Shown piece by piece: positions 47,059 to 57,984 of a DNA stretch of 64,000 nucleotides; the stretch's first letter is position 1, and each line of letters opens with the position of its first letter. This stretch comes from Methanobacterium sp. UBA353. Its GTDB lineage: Archaea; Methanobacteriota; Methanobacteria; Methanobacteriales; Methanobacteriaceae. The notes beneath the pieces were generated by a model. That model made no database searches. It was not told the origin of the DNA and saw nothing but the letters and a program-made list of their open reading frames with translations. The position numbers and the translations under genes were made by a program. The stretch is from the NCBI GenBank assembly GCA_002496805.1, contig DALO01000016.1, positions 1 to 64,000 of the forward strand, given 5' to 3'.

Positions 47059-48408
47059 ATGGCTATCCACCCCATAGAATTTCGTTACGGAACCCCAGAA
47101 ATGAAAAAAATCTGGGATGCAGAAAATAAACTTCAAAAAATGCTGGAAGTTGAGGCTGCCCTTGCAGAAGCCGAAGCCCAGCTGAAATTAATACCCCAAG
47201 AAGCTGCAAAAGAAATAAAAAATAAAGCAAACACCAAATATGTTACCAAACAAAGGGTGGATGAAATTGAAAGGGAAACCAACCATGACATTGCCTCAAT
47301 TGTTAAAGCATTGGCTGAAGTGTGTGAAAAAAATGCTGGAGAATACGTACACTTCGGTGCCACATCTAACGACATCATTGACAGTTCCCAATCCTTATTA
47401 CTTAAGGAATCCATTGAAATAATACAAAAAAAAGTGAAACGTCTGGCTAAGATCGTCCTGAAATTGGCCGATGATCATAAAAAAACGGTTTGCATTGGCA
47501 GAACCCATGGACAACACGCCCTCCCCACCACTTATGGAATGAAATTCGCAATTTGGGCAGATGAACTGCATAGACAGTATGACCGGTTAGAAGAATGCAA
47601 AGGAAGACTTTGCGTAGGTATGATGACTGGTGCTGTGGGAACCAGTGCCGCTCTGGGTGAAGAAGGATTAAATGTACACCGTAAAGTTTCAGAAGTCCTG
47701 GGACTTCCTCCAGTTCTTATATCCAATCAAGTGGTGCAAAGAGATAACCATGCAGAATATATTATGATTTTAGCCAATTTAGCGAGTACTTTGGATAAAA
47801 TGGCTCTGGAAATTCGGAATCTGCAGAGAACAGAAATTCGAGAGTTGGGAGAAAGTTTTGACCCTGAAAAGCAGGTTGGATCCAGCACAATGCCCCATAA
47901 GATGAATCCCATAACTGCAGAAAGGATTTGTGGTGTTTCGAGGGTAATTAGAGCTTATACTTCACCAGCTCTTCAGAACAATTCATTATGGCATGAAAGA
48001 GATCTTACAAACTCTTCTTCTGAACGGATAATGCTACCAGAGTCATCAATACTCACTGACTACATCCTGAATTTGACCATCAAGCTAATGGAAAAACTGG
48101 TTTTTTACCCTGAAAACATAGAAAAAAATCTCAACCTTACAGGAGGACTAATCATGGCTGAACGTTTCATGGCTGAACTTACCCTAAGAGGCATGGGAAG
48201 GCAGACTGCCTACGCCATGGTAAGGAAGTGTGCTCTGGAGGCAAACAAAGATGGTATCAGCTTAAAAGATGTGATACTGCGACAAACAGAGATAAATAAT
48301 TATTTAACCCCGGATGAGGTGGATGAAATTATGGATCCCCACACATATCTGGGATCTTCTGTTCAGATGGTTGATAATGTTCTAGATGAATCTGAAAGAT
48401 GGTTTTAA
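47059..48408 (+). CDS. purB: Adenylosuccinate lyase
   Basis: This is a fumarase/aspartase-superfamily enzyme of about 449 residues. Motifs are FGATSNDIIDSSQSLLL near 95, GRTHGQHALPTTYGMKFA near 145 (catalytic His), and the signature loop GSSTMPHKMNPITAERICG near 273. It cleaves SAICAR and adenylosuccinate in purine synthesis. ATG 47059 is used because AAGGAG lies just upstream; the ATG at 47038 precedes that site. Confidence 0.95.
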   Translation: MAIHPIEFRYGTPEMKKIWDAENKLQKMLEVEAALAEAEAQLKLIPQEAAKEIKNKANTKYVTKQRVDEIERETNHDIASIVKALAEVCEKNAGEYVHFGATSNDIIDSSQSLLLKESIEIIQKKVKRLAKIVLKLADDHKKTVCIGRTHGQHALPTTYGMKFAIWADELHRQYDRLEECKGRLCVGMMTGAVGTSAALGEEGLNVHRKVSEVLGLPPVLISNQVVQRDNHAEYIMILANLASTLDKMALEIRNLQRTEIRELGESFDPEKQVGSSTMPHKMNPITAERICGVSRVIRAYTSPALQNNSLWHERDLTNSSSERIMLPESSILTDYILNLTIKLMEKLVFYPENIEKNLNLTGGLIMAERFMAELTLRGMGRQTAYAMVRKCALEANKDGISLKDVILRQTEINNYLTPDEVDEIMDPHTYLGSSVQMVDNVLDESERWF

Positions 48409-48608
48409 ACTATCCAATAATAATTACCCTAATTACTAATTCTTTTATTTTCTTCTTTCTAATCATAATATTTGAATAGTTTGTTGACATTTAATCTATT
48501 TTTTGCCTCATTTACGGATTTAAGTAGATTTTACATGCCTAAAACGAAAAATTAATATATGACCATGAATAAATAACATTACACTGATTGTAAACGGAGG
48601 TGAAAAAG

Positions 48609-49493
48609 ATGGTAGACATAAAAGAGATTAAACATATTAAAACCGCACCGTTCACATTGATGACATCAGCTATACACGCTGTCTTAGCTTTCATTGTGGC
48701 CATAATACTTCTGCTGAGTTTAGGAGTTTTAGCAGCCATACCTGAATTAAGTGCTATTTCAGGAGTTTTATTAACTTTAGGAGTGGCATTGGTTATTTTA
48801 ATTCCCGTGACTTCATTCCTCTATAACATCGTTGGCGCGTTCGTCATTGCATTGTTATACAATGTACTGACACCTAAAGTGGGCGGTATAAAACTGGGAA
48901 TGGAAGGAGAGGAAGTTAAATCAATTCCAGTTGTTTCTTATGCCCTAATCCTAGCATGTATAAGTGCAATACTCACATTTATACTCGGGCTGTACGTTGG
49001 TCTTGCTGGTACTCCAGTACTTACCTTATTGAGTATTATCATACCACAAGTTACTGATGCAACTGGATCATTCATGGCCATGTTCGGAGGTATCTGGGCT
49101 GTTTTCTGGATCATTCTGATGCCCATACTGGTGTTCATATTCTCCTTCATTGGAATGGCACTTTTCGCCCTATTCTACAACGTGCTAATACCCAAAATCG
49201 GAGGAATAAAACTCATATTTGGTGAAGCAGGAAAGGCCTTTGAACTAACCAACATACCCGCAGTTCCGGCTGCTCTGGCATTAGCAGTAGTGCAAGCCGT
49301 TTTTGGGCTCTTGCAAGGAATATTGTATATGATTCAGTATAGCATGTTAGGAAATGTTGTAGGAGGATTAGTAGTACTAATTGTACAGATCATATCCTCG
49401 TTCATCATAACTTTCATCTTCATTGTCTTGGCAGCAATAATTTACAATTTCTTACAGCCCAAAATCGGTGGAGTCAAACTGGAACTTGAGTAA
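48609..49493 (+). CDS. Membrane protein of three internal repeats (copy 1)
   Basis: The protein is about 294 residues, made of three tandem units of roughly 95-100 residues. Each opens with a polar IKxIxxxPxxL-type stretch (e.g. IKHIKTAPFTLMTSA), has two transmembrane helices, and closes with YNVLTPKVGGIKL, YNVLIPKIGGIKL or YNFLQPKIGGVKLELE. Six helices in total. No known family recognised. A second three-repeat protein follows at 49672. GGAGGTGA precedes ATG 48609. Role unknown; a channel or lipid-interacting assembly is only a guess from the internal symmetry. Confidence 0.75.
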   Translation: MVDIKEIKHIKTAPFTLMTSAIHAVLAFIVAIILLLSLGVLAAIPELSAISGVLLTLGVALVILIPVTSFLYNIVGAFVIALLYNVLTPKVGGIKLGMEGEEVKSIPVVSYALILACISAILTFILGLYVGLAGTPVLTLLSIIIPQVTDATGSFMAMFGGIWAVFWIILMPILVFIFSFIGMALFALFYNVLIPKIGGIKLIFGEAGKAFELTNIPAVPAALALAVVQAVFGLLQGILYMIQYSMLGNVVGGLVVLIVQIISSFIITFIFIVLAAIIYNFLQPKIGGVKLELE

Positions 49494-49671
49494 TTATTCC
49501 AAAAAAAATATTTCCCCCCTTTTCTTTTATTTTTATAAAAAGCTTTTCCATGGTTATTTTTCAAATGAAAATATTCAAAATATCTTTTTTAGCCTAAAAA
49601 TCTAGAGAAAAATATTATAAATAGGATTATCTACAATATTAAATTTTATCATAAATTAGGAGGCAAATGAA

Positions 49672-50574
49672 ATGGAAGAAATTAAAGAAATTAAATCTGT
49701 TACCATAGTGCCCTTCACTTTGATGAATTCAGCAATGTCAGTAATTCTGGGACTTATCTATGCATTGATATTAATACTGGTTCTGGGATTAGTGGCTTTT
49801 TTCATACCATCAACAGCTAGTACAATCATTGGATTACTGTTAACATCAGTTGTAGCTATTATTCTCGTATTACCAACAGGATTGTTTTTAGTGAATATCA
49901 TGCATTTTTTCTTAGTATCATTGATTTACAATTTACTGGTGCCACGATTGGGCGGTATAAAACTGAAATTGGATGATATGGAAGAAATTAAAGTTATCCC
50001 AGTAATTCCTCTGTCTTTGATGGTTTCCGCTGTCAACACTATTTATATTTTGATTTTGATGTTGATAGTGGCTCCAATATTGATGTTGGCTCTGCAAAGT
50101 GCTGCTCTTGCAGCTATTAGTACCACAAGTTCGTTGCCAGAAATTGGGGGCTTCAGTGCCTTAGGAATTATTGGAATTATCATGATGATAATAGGAATCC
50201 CCATAATGACCTTCATATCGACCTTCATCTACAGCGCTATAATGGCATTACTATACAATTTCTTAACACCTAAAATAGGAGGTATACGGCTCAAATTTAA
50301 TTCTTTGCAAGGTAATCTGTTTGAACTGAAAAAAATCAAGCCTATACCATTAGCCTTGATTTTTGCAGTGGTAACAACCATTTTGAACTTGATAGTATCC
50401 ATTCCAAACATTATAATGTATTTAACCTTAAAAGAACCATTATTTGCAATTGGATTTTTAATCGGAGACATTGTGGGAACTTTCATACTTGTTTTCGTTA
50501 TATCCGCCATCACAGCACTTATATACAACTTTTTAAGACCTACAATTGGAGGGATTGAGTTAGAATTGGAATAA
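49672..50574 (+). CDS. Membrane protein of three internal repeats (copy 2)
   Basis: The 300-residue paralog of 48609-49493 has the same plan. Unit openings are IKEIKSVTIVPFTLMNSA, IKVIPVIPLSLMVSA and LKKIKPIPLALIF. Closings are YNLLVPRLGGIKLKLD, YNFLTPKIGGIRLKF and YNFLRPTIGGIELELE. Six predicted helices; the C-terminal acidic ELE end is shared by both copies. GGAGG lies upstream of the ATG. The 178-base gap between copies has a T-rich tract and its own TATA-like sequence, so they may be separate transcripts. Function unknown. Confidence 0.75.
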   Translation: MEEIKEIKSVTIVPFTLMNSAMSVILGLIYALILILVLGLVAFFIPSTASTIIGLLLTSVVAIILVLPTGLFLVNIMHFFLVSLIYNLLVPRLGGIKLKLDDMEEIKVIPVIPLSLMVSAVNTIYILILMLIVAPILMLALQSAALAAISTTSSLPEIGGFSALGIIGIIMMIIGIPIMTFISTFIYSAIMALLYNFLTPKIGGIRLKFNSLQGNLFELKKIKPIPLALIFAVVTTILNLIVSIPNIIMYLTLKEPLFAIGFLIGDIVGTFILVFVISAITALIYNFLRPTIGGIELELE

Positions 50575-50687
50575 CATTGTTTGGTTAATATTACTTGATT
50601 AAACATAATTGAACCATTTCTAAGCCCAGATAGGTTTATTTGTAAACCTATCCCCTATTTTATACACGAAAAGAGGAATAGCTTATC

Positions 50688-51098
50688 ATGACCGTTAACA
50701 TTATTAAGTGCCGTAAAATTTCTCGTGGTAAAGCCAAAGGTGAAGTAATAGTATCCGACAACCCATTAAGTTTTCTGGGCGGTGTTGACCCTAACACTGG
50801 AAACGTTATTGATAGGGGGCACCAACTCTATCAACAGAATATTAGTGATAAAATACTGGTTATTCCATCTGGTAAAGGTTCTACTGTTGGTTCGTATGTG
50901 ATCTTTCAGATGGCAAAAAACAAAACTGCACCCCGGGCAATAATTGCAATGGAAGCAGAGCCAATAATCGCTACTGGAGCCATAATGGCCAGTATCCCCC
51001 TGGTTGATCATCCGGAAGAGGACATTTTTGAGATTTTATCCAATGGTGACCTGGTGGAAGTTGATGCAGATGCCCAAATTATTAAAGTAGAAATTTAA
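50688..51098 (+). CDS. Phosphomevalonate dehydratase small subunit (aconitase X swivel, DUF126)
   Basis: The 136-residue swivel domain has [31 protein letters not shown] near residue 7 and [21 protein letters not shown] near 62, then [18 protein letters not shown]. This is the archaeal AcnX small subunit. With the large (DUF521) subunit it dehydrates 5-phosphomevalonate in the archaeal mevalonate pathway to isoprenoid lipids. The large subunit is not in this window. Confidence 0.88.
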   Translation: MTVNIIKCRKISRGKAKGEVIVSDNPLSFLGGVDPNTGNVIDRGHQLYQQNISDKILVIPSGKGSTVGSYVIFQMAKNKTAPRAIIAMEAEPIIATGAIMASIPLVDHPEEDIFEILSNGDLVEVDADAQIIKVEI

Positions 51099-51212
51099 AA
51101 ATCAGGGGATTTTTTAGAATTAAAATCCATTTTAATATTTTTAAATCACGTAGAGAATATGCGATTTAAAAAAAAAATAGAAAAAAAGTTTGGACATGAT
51201 TTCTTCTTTTAA

Positions 51213-51599
51213 TCATTTTTCCTTAATTTCAACACCAATAACTCCCCCAACAGCCCCCAATACTCCCCCTACGAGTATTGTAATTGCTGTCACGAAAATC
51301 CCTGCAATTAAGGTTGCTGTACCTGTTATCATGCCAATTTTTGTAAATATTAGTCCTATTATGGCACTTAAAACTCCGAATCCTGCAATGAATATAATTC
51401 CAATAATTAAACCACCGATAATTCCCGTTAAAGCACCTTCTGCCAGGGCATCTTTTTTTTCCCCGGTTCCAATGTAGGTTGCCAGCATCCCCCCAATTAT
51501 GGGACCTAAAAAGAATAGTGGGAAAAATGTTACCATGAAGACTATGGATAAAACCGCGTTTATAAGGGATCCAACCCCCACTGTTTTCCAGTCAATCAT
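51213..51599 (-). CDS. DUF5518-like small membrane protein (copy 1)
   Basis: This hydrophobic protein of about 128 residues has four helices and begins [20 protein letters not shown]. It contains the glycine-rich [33 protein letters not shown] core seen also in the two genes at 51967 and 52374, which marks the DUF5518 family of Methanobacteriales. Function unknown. ATG 51599 is preferred, with GGAGTGG upstream, over GTG 51608. Confidence 0.65.
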   Translation of the reverse strand: MIDWKTVGVGSLINAVLSIVFMVTFFPLFFLGPIIGGMLATYIGTGEKKDALAEGALTGIIGGLIIGIIFIAGFGVLSAIIGLIFTKIGMITGTATLIAGIFVTAITILVGGVLGAVGGVIGVEIKEK

Positions 51600-51966
51600 A
51601 TCTACCACTCCTTAAATCAATACATCATTAAAATTAATATATAACCCATAGTTTATTATCTACTTCATGATATTAATATTGAAAATTATCCTGATCCAAA
51701 TGAGTTTCTTCTCATATTTTCTCATTTTATTTTAAAACAGATAATATCCCCCCAAGGGTTAAAAAGAATACAAAAAATACTGCCCAAAGAAAATACAATA
51801 TTAATTAGCTAATAACAGTTTTTCGATAAATTGATTTTGACTTCCTAAATTCCCCTAATTAATTCATAGTTAATAGTCAATTAATATCAGAAAAGGTTGG
51901 ATTTGGGAAAATAACCTAGCTCACTTAAAATAAATTAACAAAAAAAATGAATAGATTGTTCTTGGT
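51600..51966. other. AT-rich gap between DUF5518 genes
   Basis: This is 367 bases between the start of copy 1 and the end of copy 2. It should contain the copy 1 promoter (minus-strand TATA-like AATATATAACC sequence near 51640). I see no gene, repeat or structured element. Confidence 0.4.
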
Positions 51967-52338
51967 TTACACTGGTCCTGGTTCACCTTTTATCAAAGCA
52001 CCAATTAATCCTCCAACTGCCATGATAATCAGAACCCCTAACGATCCTAGTATCATGACCAATGAAGTTACTGTAGCAGCTGCGAATCCGATGAAACCAA
52101 GGATTAGGGTTCCGAAAATGAGCAATAATATCGACAAAACTATGGCTCCAAATAAACCTGAAATTGCTCCATTTGCAGCACCGTTACCAGCAGTTCCCCC
52201 CACCATGTATCCGACTACCATTCCAGCTAATAACCATCCCAATAATGCACCCACTCCAGGAATAATAGCTGCAAAAATAGCTCCCAATACTATGGATAGG
52301 ATAAACCCAATAATAACTGCTCCCCAGTTGATTTCCAT
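51967..52338 (-). CDS. DUF5518-like small membrane protein (copy 2)
   Basis: The protein is about 123 residues with four predicted helices. It starts [23 protein letters not shown] and contains [31 protein letters not shown], aligning with copies 1 and 3. GGAGGTT lies 6 bases before ATG 52338; the ATG at 52353 precedes it. It lies 35 bases after copy 3 on the same strand, so copies 3 and 2 are likely co-transcribed. Function unknown. Confidence 0.7.
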   Translation of the reverse strand: MEINWGAVIIGFILSIVLGAIFAAIIPGVGALLGWLLAGMVVGYMVGGTAGNGAANGAISGLFGAIVLSILLLIFGTLILGFIGFAAATVTSLVMILGSLGVLIIMAVGGLIGALIKGEPGPV

Positions 52339-52373
52339 ATTTTTAACCTCCATTAAAAAAAAAAAATTTAATC

Positions 52374-52736
52374 TTACGCTGCTGGTGCATCACCTTTGAT
52401 TAAGGCTCCTACAGCACCACAAATTCCACCAATAATTGCATAAATAATTACTGCAATTATTAATGCTACTATGCCTATTCCTACTCCAGCTAATCCTGCT
52501 AAAGCTCCACCGATAATCATTACTATGATTCCAGCAAGTATCCCTGCAACAACTCCTACGAGTGCTCCATGGATAGCGCCGTTCATATATCCACCAGCAA
52601 CACTGTAACCAACATATGCAGTCGCGATTATATATGCAATTATGCCCCATCCTGGAAGAACCATGTCAATAATTAAACTGAGTATTAATGCAATTACTAT
52701 ACCAATGATAACCGGCATCCACTTAACTTCTACCAT
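52374..52736 (-). CDS. DUF5518-like small membrane protein (copy 3)
   Basis: This protein of about 120 residues starts [22 protein letters not shown], with the shared [27 protein letters not shown] core and a C-terminal [10 protein letters not shown] like that of copy 2. GGGGGTGA precedes ATG 52736. It is the first gene of a small unit with copy 2. The decayed insertion sequence starts about 115 bases upstream. Confidence 0.7.
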   Translation of the reverse strand: MVEVKWMPVIIGIVIALILSLIIDMVLPGWGIIAYIIATAYVGYSVAGGYMNGAIHGALVGVVAGILAGIIVMIIGGALAGLAGVGIGIVALIIAVIIYAIIGGICGAVGALIKGDAPAA

Positions 52737-52852
52737 ACTTTTCACCCCCATTAATTTTTTAAATTCACATACTAATTATCTTAATAATGTCCTTAATATT
52801 TTTTTCCTTATAATTTCACATCTCTGATGAAATAAGAATAAAAATTAATAGT

Positions 52853-53705
52853 AACAGAGTATCTGATTTGGTGTGAAAATTCAGAGGATATTTAGGTTTG
52901 AATTCACACATCGATTGTTATTCAAACCTTAATACTAAAAATACAGTTGAATAATTTTTATATGCCAATATAGAATATTAAAAATCTAAAAATTTATCAA
53001 TAAGAGAATATGATATTTTATAAGACGATAAAAATGAATATCCCATTAAATCCTGATTAAAAAGATCTAATTTTGGACCTTGTTTGGCAAAGTAATTTTA
53101 ACTTATCGATAGTAGAACATTCCGGCAGAAACTAGCTCAAAACAGGCTGCAAAGCATGAAAAAATATCAAACTATGCTAAAAATAGTATTACTTGCTTCA
53201 TATTTTAATTTAGAAGTGTCACATGGTTATTAGAAGTGAAAAACCGTCAGAAGCTTCGGAAAGTTTTAAACATTGACGACTTCTTAATGTTAAAACAGGG
53301 GAGAGAGGTTTATTCAAAAAAAAATGAACAAAAAATACCTAGAAATAACATTAAATAAACTAGAATTTAAAAAAATAAGGGGCTTTAAAACGGTTTTACT
53401 CGATTCAGCACCATTACTTATTGATTCAAAATTCAATGAAAGTCCAGAACAATATACAAGGAACTAAAAAAAATGATTATTCGAATTACTTCCAAAATGG
53501 GAGGATTTTCACCGAACCAGATGGAAAATTGAAAAAATATACGAATTTTTCAAAGAAAACTTAGGATTATGCCATATACATGCATATACCAAACGATCAG
53601 CCCATAAAAAGCCTGTTTAAATCTACTTTTACAAAAAATACTAATATCCTCTGACCAAAAAAAATCTACAACTTAGAAAACTTCACCTAAAATAGACACT
53701 CTGTT
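52853..53705 (+). mobile_element. Decayed insertion sequence with terminal inverted repeats
   Basis: The left end AACAGAGTATCTGATTTG (52853-52870) matches the reverse complement of the right end TAAAATAGACACTCTGTT (53688-53705) at 14 of 18 positions. ATTAATA occurs within three bases outside each end, a possible target duplication. Between them lies a broken transposase gene. At 853 bp it is shorter than a full element would be, because the middle of the transposase is deleted. The right end also matches bases 2-19 of the window. The family could not be named from sequence alone. Confidence 0.6.
53034..53640 (+). pseudogene. Transposase remnant
   Basis: Transposase-like pieces follow in order across frames with stops and shifts. 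They are [20 protein letters not shown] (about 53070-53130), [22 protein letters not shown] (53156-53221), [17 protein letters not shown] (53236-53284), [20 protein letters not shown] (53367-53428), and [20 protein letters not shown] then [11 protein letters not shown] (53519-53613). The DDE-type LLDSAP strand and the C-terminal W-x-IE helix are kept. The section between them, normally several hundred bases, is gone. It cannot encode an active enzyme. Confidence 0.65.
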
Positions 53706-53885
53706 AATATTAATAAGAAATTTATCAATGATTGTCGATGACTTCATTATAAAAAGGGATTATTTTCATTATTTGCAATTTATTTATATCCATATACAAT
53801 GATTCTCAGATAAAAAAATAACAATTATAACCAACAGATCAATCAATAATTTCAAGTGGGATAAACTGGTTGATGGTGACACATA

Positions 53886-55115
53886 ATGTACTTTCTAATC
53901 CATAACGGAAAGCTCATAGATGGTAATGGTGGAAAACCTGTAAAAGACGGAATAGTACTGATAAAAAATGGGAAAATCGTTGATGTTGGTGATGAAAAAT
54001 CGGTTGAAGTTCCAGATGGTGAAATTAAACGTTTAAATGCTCAAAAAGGATTCATATTACCCGGATTCATTGATTGTCACGTGCACATGATGTTTAATGG
54101 TTTCCGCTTTGAAAACCCGTTGTACACACCACTGTCTCTTTATTTCTATGAAGCTGTTAGAAATTTGGAAAAAACCTTGGAAACAGGAGTCACCACTGTA
54201 AGAGATGCTGGAATGGCTGATTATGGTGTAAAAATAGCAGTTGAAAAAGGGCTGATAAAAGGCCCCCGTCTCCAGATCAGTGTTATGCCCCTATCCATAA
54301 CTGGAGGACACTTCGATTTACAACTCAAATCTGGTAAAACCGTTAAAATCAGCTACCCGGGATTGCCTGAATCAGTCTGCGACGGAACAGAAGAAGTACG
54401 AAAAAGAGTTAGAGAAGTTTTAAGGGCAGGCGCAGAAGTTGTTAAAGTCATGGTAACTGGAGGCGTAATAAGCGCCAATGACAGCCCAGAACATCCCCAA
54501 TTTACCGAGGAAGAATTGAAAATAGTGGTTGAAGAAGCATTTTATCGCAATTTACCAGTTATGGCCCATGCACATGGTTCTTTCGGTATTAAAAATGCTT
54601 TGAATGCTGGAATAAGATCCATTGAACATGGAACATATCTTGATGAAGAATGTATTCAGCTTCTACTGGAAAAGGATGCATGGTTAGTAACTACTCAACT
54701 GGCACATTGGAACAACTTAGATCTTCTGGAAGCTGGAAAACTTCCTGATTTCAGTGAGGAAGATTCCTATAAAGTGGCCATGAACAGCCATAAGAATATG
54801 AAAAAAGCTTACGAAGCAGGAGTGAAAATTGTAATGGGAACCGATAGTGGAATAGCCCCTCATGGCCAGAATTTACGTGAATTGGAATTTTTATGTAATA
54901 TAGGGATGACACCAATGGAGGCAATTCAGGCAGGCACTAAAAAGGCAGCAGAACTACTGGGAATGGAAGATAAAATAGGAACCCTGGAAAAAGGAAAACT
55001 AGCTGACGTAGTTGTAAGTAAAACAAATCCACTAGATGATATCAAATCTCTGGGCAATCCTGAAAACATAATTATGGTAATGAAGGAAGGGCAAATTTAT
55101 AAAAACATCGGATAA
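53886..55115 (+). CDS. Amidohydrolase (imidazolonepropionase-like / prolidase-type metal hydrolase)
   Basis: The 409-residue TIM-barrel metal hydrolase has IDCHVHMMFNG (HxH, about residue 63), a bridging-Lys candidate VVKVMVTGG near 197, VMAHAHGS and IEHGTYLD histidines near 228-250, and MGTDSGIAPHG near 318 for the catalytic Asp. An N-terminal small beta domain opens IHNGKLIDGNGGKPVKDGIV. The family includes aryldialkylphosphatase-like, Xaa-Pro and imidazolonepropionase-type enzymes; the substrate is unknown. TATA-like TTTATATCC lies near 53784. It is separate from copA (95-base gap). Confidence 0.8.
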   Translation: MYFLIHNGKLIDGNGGKPVKDGIVLIKNGKIVDVGDEKSVEVPDGEIKRLNAQKGFILPGFIDCHVHMMFNGFRFENPLYTPLSLYFYEAVRNLEKTLETGVTTVRDAGMADYGVKIAVEKGLIKGPRLQISVMPLSITGGHFDLQLKSGKTVKISYPGLPESVCDGTEEVRKRVREVLRAGAEVVKVMVTGGVISANDSPEHPQFTEEELKIVVEEAFYRNLPVMAHAHGSFGIKNALNAGIRSIEHGTYLDEECIQLLLEKDAWLVTTQLAHWNNLDLLEAGKLPDFSEEDSYKVAMNSHKNMKKAYEAGVKIVMGTDSGIAPHGQNLRELEFLCNIGMTPMEAIQAGTKKAAELLGMEDKIGTLEKGKLADVVVSKTNPLDDIKSLGNPENIIMVMKEGQIYKNIG

Positions 55116-55209
55116 TCTGCATAATATAATAATTAAGGCAGCATAAACAAATTATTAAAATATATAATTCAAACAAATAAAAATTAACAATTACAGGCAG
55201 GATAATATA

Positions 55210-57660
55210 ATGGCGGATGATTCTAAAAAAAAGGCAAAAATCAAAATTTCCGGCATGCATTGTGCTTCATGCGCATTAAATGTTGAAAAATCTTTAAATG
55301 AATTGGAAGGGGTGGATGAAGCCAGAGTAAACTTTGGAACTGAAAAAGCTACGGTAGAATACGATTCAAATAAGGTTAAACTGCAAGAACTTGAAGATAC
55401 TGTGGAAAATGCTGGATATAGAGTGATGAACGAAAACGTTATAATCAAAGTAGGTGGAATGACTTGTGCCATGTGTGTTCAGGCAATCGAAGATGTGCTA
55501 AAAAAAATTGATGGGATCAGTAAGGTAACAGTTAACCTTGCTGGTGAAAAGGCTTATGTGACATACAATCCCCAGATGACCAGTACAAATGAGATGAAAG
55601 AAGCTATTGAAAACTTAGGATTTGAATATCTGGGTTTAGAGGGGGAAATTGCTGGAGATCAGGAGGAAAAACTGCGTGAAAATGATCTTAAAAGTAAAAG
55701 GAATCGTTTTATAGTAGCTTTTGCTGTTTCCATTCCCTTAATGATTTTAATGTATGCTAATGTGATGTTACCCTTTAAAATGACTTATTTCATGTTGGCA
55801 GTTACTATTATTCCCTTTATTTATGTTAGCTTCCCAATTTTCTCTGTTGCTTATCGTTCCCTCCAAATAGGTACTCTTAACATGGATGTTATGTATTCCA
55901 TGGGTATTGGGGTTGCTTTTGCTGCCAGTGTGCTGGGAACTTTTAATATTGTGCTTACTCCCGAATTCATGTTTTATGAAACTGCACTGATGCTTGCAGG
56001 ATTTTTAATGTTTGGACGATGGCTTGAAGCACGTGCCAAGGGACGCACCGGCACAGCTATTAAAAAATTATTGAATTTGCAATCAAAGACCGCCACAATT
56101 CTCCGTGATGAAAACGGGAGTAGTGTTGAAACTCAAATACCAACAGAAGAAGTAGTTGTGGGAGATGTAGTACTGGTTAAACCTGGTGAACGAATCCCAG
56201 TAGACGGTAAGGTAGTTTCAGGTGAAAGTTATGTCGATGAGTCCATGATCACTGGCGAACCAATTCCTACCATGAAAAGTACGGGTTCTTCGGTTGTTGG
56301 GGGAACCATAAACCAGAACGGGGTTTTAAAGTTTCGTTCAGAAAAAATTGGCAAAGATACTGTACTAGCACAGATAATCAAATTAGTAGAATCTGCACAA
56401 GGGTCCAAACCACCCGTCCAAAGGATAGCCGACCAGGCAGTTTCGTATTTCATCCCTACCGTGCTCACCATTGCCATTGTAGCATTTGTAGTTTGGTACT
56501 TCATTCTTGGAAGTAGCATCCTTTTCGGACTCACAGTTTTAATATCCATATTGGTTGTAGCCTGTCCATGTGCCCTTGGCCTGGCAACGCCTACAGCAGT
56601 AACCGTCGGTATTGGACGCGGTGCTGAACTGGGGATATTGGTTAAAGATGGTGAAGCTCTGGAAATGTCTGAAAAATTAACAACCATCCTTTTTGACAAG
56701 ACCGGCACCCTTACCAAAGGTAAACCCGAAGTGACTGATATTGTTGGAATTAAAATTGATGATCGAACTTTATTACAGATTGCTGCCAGTGTGGAAAAAA
56801 ATTCACAACATCCCCTGGGACAGGCCATAGTCACCAAGGCCCGTGATAATGACATCAAATTATTTGATTCCGATACTTTTGATACTTTCCCTGGAAAAGG
56901 CATATCTGCAGATTTAAATGATAAAAAGATTCTTATTGGAAACAGAACCCTACTAGAAGATAATAATATCATCATATCCGGTTCTAATGAAGATATAATT
57001 TCTGAAATTGAAGAAAATGGAAAAACTGTCGTTTTAGTGGCTTCAGGAGATGGTTTATCTGGTATTCTGGGTATTTCTGATACTTTAAAGGCTGACGCCT
57101 CGAAAGCTATTCAAGAACTTAAAAAGATGGGATTGGATGTCGCTATGATTACAGGTGATAATAAAAAGACTGCTGAGGCGATCAGCCATGACATCGGGAT
57201 AGAAAAGGTTTTGGCTGAAGTATTACCTGGAGATAAGTCTGCTGAAGTTAGGCGGCTTCAAAAAAATGGTGAAGTTGTAGCTTTTGTAGGTGATGGGATT
57301 AATGATGCCCCTGCACTGGCCCAAGCCAATGTGGGAATTGCCATTGGTAGTGGAACTGATGTGGCAATTGAAAGTGGGGAAATTGTGCTTATTAAGGATA
57401 ATTTATTGGATGCTGTTGCTGGACTTCAATTATCAAAGAAAGTTATGGGACGTATAAAGCTAAATCTCTTCTGGGCATTTGCTTACAACATGATTCTTAT
57501 ACCAGTAGCTGCAGGATTACTTTATCCTCCATTCGGAATAACATTCCGTCCGGAATATGCTGGACTAGCCATGGCACTATCTTCTGTGACCATCGTAACT
57601 TTATCACTCCTTTTAAAGGGATATGTACCTCCTGCAAATAAAATGATAAAAAAAATGTGA
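55210..57660 (+). CDS. copA: Copper-exporting P1B-type ATPase with two metal-binding domains
   Basis: The 816-residue ATPase has two N-terminal heavy-metal domains with GMHCASC (about residue 16) and GMTCAMC (about 84). Eight transmembrane helices follow, with the translocation motif [12 protein letters not shown] near 450, actuator TGEP, phosphorylation site DKTGTLTKG near 500, and [22 protein letters not shown] near 697. CPC together with CxxC domains indicates Cu+ (or Ag+). A YHS-domain gene follows 19 bases later, in one operon. Confidence 0.93.
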   Translation: MADDSKKKAKIKISGMHCASCALNVEKSLNELEGVDEARVNFGTEKATVEYDSNKVKLQELEDTVENAGYRVMNENVIIKVGGMTCAMCVQAIEDVLKKIDGISKVTVNLAGEKAYVTYNPQMTSTNEMKEAIENLGFEYLGLEGEIAGDQEEKLRENDLKSKRNRFIVAFAVSIPLMILMYANVMLPFKMTYFMLAVTIIPFIYVSFPIFSVAYRSLQIGTLNMDVMYSMGIGVAFAASVLGTFNIVLTPEFMFYETALMLAGFLMFGRWLEARAKGRTGTAIKKLLNLQSKTATILRDENGSSVETQIPTEEVVVGDVVLVKPGERIPVDGKVVSGESYVDESMITGEPIPTMKSTGSSVVGGTINQNGVLKFRSEKIGKDTVLAQIIKLVESAQGSKPPVQRIADQAVSYFIPTVLTIAIVAFVVWYFILGSSILFGLTVLISILVVACPCALGLATPTAVTVGIGRGAELGILVKDGEALEMSEKLTTILFDKTGTLTKGKPEVTDIVGIKIDDRTLLQIAASVEKNSQHPLGQAIVTKARDNDIKLFDSDTFDTFPGKGISADLNDKKILIGNRTLLEDNNIIISGSNEDIISEIEENGKTVVLVASGDGLSGILGISDTLKADASKAIQELKKMGLDVAMITGDNKKTAEAISHDIGIEKVLAEVLPGDKSAEVRRLQKNGEVVAFVGDGINDAPALAQANVGIAIGSGTDVAIESGEIVLIKDNLLDAVAGLQLSKKVMGRIKLNLFWAFAYNMILIPVAAGLLYPPFGITFRPEYAGLAMALSSVTIVTLSLLLKGYVPPANKMIKKM

Positions 57661-57679
57661 TAATTCAGAGGTGGAATTT

Positions 57680-57826
<147 letters not shown>

Positions 57827-57984
57827 TAAGAGTAATTAAAGGGATTAATTAAGTCAGTGGAGGAATTTGTTAATTAAATTGTCAAAAAAGGCGCATTGTA
57901 GGAAATGAAGGATAAACAGTAATATCGCAGAAAAAACAAAAAAAATATTAAAAACAATGATGTTCTGAGAGATTTTCAATTTAG

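Noticed and set aside
52390..52650. Arg/Cys/Trp-rich frame inside the third DUF5518 gene
   Set aside because: It is an out-of-frame reading of the repeated glycine-rich coding sequence.
53460..53640. Separate small gene at the right part of the insertion sequence remnant
   Set aside because: The frame fits a transposase C-terminus and is continuous with the upstream fragments only after shifts, so it is part of one broken gene.
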